Positions 6,385 through 7,970 of a DNA stretch of 7,970 bases are shown piece by piece (positions within the stretch are counted from its first letter, which is position 1; the number at the start of each line of letters is the position of its first letter). The stretch comes from Collinsella aerofaciens. Lineage in GTDB: Bacteria; Actinomycetota; Coriobacteriia; Coriobacteriales; Coriobacteriaceae. The position numbers and the translations under genes were made by a program. The stretch is taken from the NCBI RefSeq assembly GCF_009876115.1, contig NZ_WWSY01000028.1, positions 1 to 7,970 of the forward strand. Direction: 5' to 3'. Under the pieces are notes generated by a model that saw only the letters and a program-made list of their open reading frames with translations, was not told where the DNA came from and made no database searches.

Positions 6385-6453
6385 GAGCGTGGAAATCCGG
6401 ACACACGAGCGTGGATAATCGGACGTTTGCAACGTGAGCGTGGATAATCTCCC
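6385..6453. repeat. GAGCGTGG repeat array 1 (22/29 spacing)
   Basis: Three GAGCGTGGA units start at 6385, 6407 and 6436, that is, 22 then 29 bp apart. The first two continue as 18-mers GAGCGTGGAAATCCGGAC and GAGCGTGGATAATCGGAC. The third becomes the left arm of the following terminator hairpin. The same alternation recurs after the next gene at 7786, in the same orientation. The array begins 43 nt after the metA stop. It has no open reading frame of note and no spacers of CRISPR type. Confidence 0.85.
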
Positions 6454-6506
6454 GTTTTTGGCTCACAAGGGGTCTCAAAGCGGGAGATTTTCCACGCTCA
6501 TTTTTT
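6435..6506 (+). terminator. Long-stem terminator downstream of metA
   Basis: Arms 6435-6454 and 6481-6500 pair at 19 of 20 positions around a 26-nt loop and are followed by six T residues (6501-6506). The left arm is itself the third GAGCGTGG repeat unit, and the right arm is its inverted copy. It likely ends metA transcription, although the loop is long for a standard terminator. Confidence 0.75.
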
Positions 6507-6615
6507 CTGCAGCTGCCGTACCGTCGGCATCATCACACGTTGAGTACATGCGGACTACATCGCAAACTAGGTAGTTTCGAGCCACAGCATATTTTCTTTC
6601 AATGAAGTCGGTGGC

Positions 6616-6654
6616 TTTTGAGGCTCAAAATGTGGAGACAGGGACCTCTCGACA
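6616..6654. promoter_or_regulatory. Two abutting palindromes over the -35 region
   Basis: TTTTGAG-G-CTCAAAA (6616-6630) is a perfect 7-bp inverted repeat with a one-base centre. It is followed directly by TGTGGAGA (6631-6638) and TCTCGACA (6647-6654), which pair at 7 of 8 positions around 8 nt. The second palindrome includes the -35 box of the predicted promoter, so both are good operator candidates. No binding protein is known. Confidence 0.45.
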
Positions 6655-6677
6655 ACCGTTCTACCTGCAGATATAAG
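6649..6677 (+). promoter_or_regulatory. Promoter of the AbiEi-like gene
   Basis: A -35 TCGACA (6649-6654, 5 of 6) and a -10 TATAAG (6672-6677, 5 of 6) are separated by exactly 17 bp. Transcription would start near 6684, placing the 11-bp repeats in the leader and giving about 110 nt before the chosen ATG. Confidence 0.6.
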
Positions 6678-6707
6678 CCATTGGCCTAAAACATCCAAAA
6701 CCGTCAG

Positions 6708-6740
6708 GCATTTGGTCAGCATCTGGACAGCATTTGGTCA
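6708..6740 (+). repeat. Three tandem 11-bp repeats
   Basis: GCATTTGGTCA (6708-6718), GCATCTGGACA (6719-6729) and GCATTTGGTCA (6730-6740) abut without gaps. The outer two are identical and the middle one differs at two bases. They lie just after the predicted start site. A spacing of about one helical turn suggests cooperative binding on one DNA face, perhaps by the winged-helix protein encoded next. Confidence 0.75.
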
Positions 6741-6796
6741 GACTTCGCATGAAACCGTCTGGTACGTTTGCGCCGTTCCAAGAGTTTGGGGGCGAC

Positions 6797-7759
6797 ATGG
6801 CAAACATGACGGCGAATCAAAGACTCACAAGTCACATTGAAGCATGCGAGCAGCAGATGAGCTGCGTGTACGCGCGCACGACGGCGGAGGCAAAGCAGAT
6901 TGAACGGCGGGTGGCGGCGGGAAGTCTCAAGGTGGTCATGCCGGGACTGTATGCGCGTCCGGAATACTGGTCCGAGCTCAAGTTTCGGCAGCGTTATCTG
7001 CATCGGGTGCGGGCGCTTGCGCAAAAGCACCCCGACTGGACGTTTTGCTCCTATACGGCGGCCGTTGTCTATGGCCTTTCGGTTTCGCATGCCAATTTGA
7101 CGCACATCCATATCGCCGCGATGCCGGCGCAATCGACGACGCCAGGCTCTCAAGTCGTTCGCCATCGGTATGCTTATCGGACACGGGCCAGCGAGATGGA
7201 TATTGCCGTGACCGATATCGATCAAACGATTGCGGATTGCCTGGTCGATGCATCGTTTGTCGAAGGGCTGATCATTGCGGACTCGGCGCTCCATGAGCAG
7301 CTTTTGTCGAAGGAGCATCTTGTTGAGACGGTCGACAGGCTTGGCTTGAATCGTCGCGGTGTTGTGACGGCGCGCAGGGTCGCGCGGTGTGCCGACGGCT
7401 TGTCGGAAAACGGCGGCGAGTCCAAGGCGCGTGCGCTGATGATCGAGCGCGGCTGGCAGGTTCCGGAGCTGCAAGTTGAGCTGTTCGATCCGGTTGAGCC
7501 GGGAAGGCCGTATCGCGTTGACTATTTGTGGCGCGTGGGTGACCGGTTGATTATTGGGGAGTTCGACGGATTCGTTAAAAGCGAGAAGGCGGCGGAGGAG
7601 GGCAAGCTCGCAAAGGCGCAATTTGACGAGCGCCAGCGCGAGTCGAGGCTTTCGATGCTCGATAACTGCAAGATTGTGCGCTTGTGCTGGGATGACCTAA
7701 GGGATCCGACAAAGCTCGATCGCAAGCTCAAGGTTGCCGGCGTGCCGCGTGCCTGCTGA
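6797..7759 (+). CDS. AbiEi-like protein with C-terminal nuclease-like domain
   Basis: A 320-residue protein of a type widespread in actinobacteria. Residues about 22-165 resemble the AbiEi antitoxin-like region: YARTTAEAKQIERRVAAGSL, then VMPGLYARP (48-55), SYTAAVVYGL (85-94), HIHIA, VRHRY and an ITDxxQTIADCL-like segment (VTDIDQTIADCL, 138-149). Residues about 203-305 resemble DUF559/Vsr-type restriction-endonuclease folds: GGES (E208), YRVDYLW (D242), IGEFDG (E255, D257) and a closing KIVRLCWDDL (292-301). These acidic residues are plausible metal ligands, but activity is not shown. The start is uncertain: ATG 6797 follows a G-rich run (6788-6792), ATG 6806 is also possible, and 6749 or TTG 6734 would add 16 or 21 residues without a good ribosome site. 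GC and codon use are lower than in the neighbouring genes (29 of 60 at 7201-7260), suggesting acquisition. No AbiEii-type toxin gene follows in the window; a terminator does. The cellular role is unknown; defence or regulation is a guess. Confidence 0.75.
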   Translation: MANMTANQRLTSHIEACEQQMSCVYARTTAEAKQIERRVAAGSLKVVMPGLYARPEYWSELKFRQRYLHRVRALAQKHPDWTFCSYTAAVVYGLSVSHANLTHIHIAAMPAQSTTPGSQVVRHRYAYRTRASEMDIAVTDIDQTIADCLVDASFVEGLIIADSALHEQLLSKEHLVETVDRLGLNRRGVVTARRVARCADGLSENGGESKARALMIERGWQVPELQVELFDPVEPGRPYRVDYLWRVGDRLIIGEFDGFVKSEKAAEEGKLAKAQFDERQRESRLSMLDNCKIVRLCWDDLRDPTKLDRKLKVAGVPRAC

Positions 7760-7785
7760 GACGGTTACAGGGTGTTAGGCTGCAC

Positions 7786-7895
7786 GAGCGTGGAAATCCG
7801 GACGGATGAGCGTGGGAATTTAGACGTGATTTGGTTGAGCGTGGATTTTCGGACACACGAGTGTGGATTATCGGACGTTTGAATAATGAGCGTGG
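7786..7895. repeat. GAGCGTGG repeat array 2 (22/29 spacing)
   Basis: Five GAGYGTGG units start at 7786, 7808, 7837, 7859 and 7888, giving gaps of 22, 29, 22 and 29 bp, so the true period is 51 bp. The first unit is the same 18-mer GAGCGTGGAAATCCGGAC as at 6385. The 51-bp block 7837-7887 matches block 6385-6435 at about 42 of 51 positions. The last unit is cut short after GAGCGTGG. The array starts 26 nt after the stop of the AbiEi-like gene and ends 21 nt before a terminator palindrome, mirroring the layout after metA. Confidence 0.9.
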
Positions 7896-7916
7896 TAGCG
7901 CGCAGAGATGTGGTGT

Positions 7917-7950
7917 AAGAGGCGGGGCATGCCCCGCCTCTTCTCTTTCT
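7917..7950 (+). terminator. Terminator with 26-bp perfect palindrome
   Basis: AAGAGGCGGGGCA (7917-7929) and TGCCCCGCCTCTT (7930-7942) are exact reverse complements, followed by a pyrimidine-rich TCTCTTTCTT-type tail. It ends the transcript of the AbiEi-like gene. The A-rich left edge is short, so termination of a minus-strand transcript is less certain. Confidence 0.85.
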
Positions 7951-7970
7951 TGAAAGGGAGGGGACACCGC

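Larger units (their letters stand above)
6507..6796. other. AT-richer intergenic region upstream of the AbiEi-like gene
   Basis: This stretch has clearly lower GC than the neighbouring core genes (26 of 60 at 6541-6600). It contains a small hairpin TGCCG/CGGCA (6514-6529), a near-palindrome AAACTAGGTAGTTT (6564-6577), two abutting palindromes (6616-6654), a promoter (6649-6677) and three 11-bp tandem repeats (6708-6740). I find no convincing gene in it. A short in-frame extension of the next gene to TTG 6734 or ATG 6749 is possible but lacks a ribosome site. Confidence 0.6.

Noticed and set aside
5259..6404. Minus-strand reading frame opposite metA (381 codons)
   Set aside because: Antisense to a clear MetA with all catalytic residues; composition is that of a shadow frame.
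6385..6453. CRISPR array
   Set aside because: Repeats are imperfect, the spacing alternates 22/29 with partly conserved tails, there are no unique spacers of even length, and no cas genes are in view.
6734..6796. N-terminal extension of the AbiEi-like gene to TTG 6734 or ATG 6749
   Set aside because: The TTG lies within the 11-bp repeats, neither has a ribosome site, and the added residues do not look like family sequence; not fully excluded.
6716..7621. Minus-strand reading frame opposite the AbiEi-like gene
   Set aside because: Arg-rich composition, no recognisable motif, and it overlaps the promoter and repeats of the plus-strand gene, which has coherent domains.
7954..7963. Purine-rich AAGGGAGGGG near the right edge as a ribosome site of a next gene
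   Set aside because: No start codon is visible before the window ends, so it cannot be supported.
7728..7967. Small minus-strand reading frame at the right edge
   Set aside because: It runs through the repeat array and the terminator palindrome and has no motif or ribosome site.

Overview
The window is a 7.97 kb chromosomal stretch from a high-GC bacterium. The best guess is a gut actinobacterium of the Coriobacteriia, Collinsella-like. That guess rests on GC-rich third codon positions, strong AGGA/AAGGAGG ribosome sites, and the mix of genes: a MetA-type homoserine acyltransferase, a hydroxyisocaproate-type lactate dehydrogenase, and a fructosamine-6-phosphate deglycase-like SIS protein. 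It is an inference from gene content and style, not from a marker gene.

Layout from left to right. A terminator of an unseen upstream gene (6-46) is followed by a near-perfect 24-bp inverted repeat (91-154). Next come recQ (241-2223) and, 2 nt after its stop, a GntR/UTRA regulator (2226-2981). A 144-bp control region follows, with paired ATAGRACRAC decamer repeats 62 bp apart around a good promoter; it drives a two-domain SIS sugar-phosphate enzyme (3126-4094). A 15-bp bidirectional terminator separates this from the convergent L-lactate/L-2-hydroxyisocaproate dehydrogenase gene on the minus strand (4227-5204). A 210-bp divergent intergenic region leads to metA (5415-6341), whose residue 111 is Glu, predicting acetyl-CoA rather than succinyl-CoA use.

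The right end (about 6385-7950) looks accessory. It has lower GC (about 43-48% in sampled 60-base lines, against about 73% in one metA line). It contains a solitary gene with an AbiEi-like N-terminal half and a nuclease-like C-terminal half (6797-7759). The gene is preceded by palindromes, a promoter and three 11-bp tandem repeats. It lies between two same-orientation arrays of a GAGCGTGG repeat with a strict 22/29 alternation (51-bp period). Each array sits between a stop codon and a strong terminator hairpin.

How the genes work together: the regulator and the SIS enzyme read as a regulator-target pair, probably for a phosphorylated Amadori compound or related sugar-amine. No kinase or transporter is present, so the rest of that pathway must lie elsewhere. 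RecQ, the dehydrogenase and MetA are separate housekeeping functions. The least explained parts are the 22/29 repeat arrays with the gene between them, the decamer control region, and the hairpin upstream of recQ.
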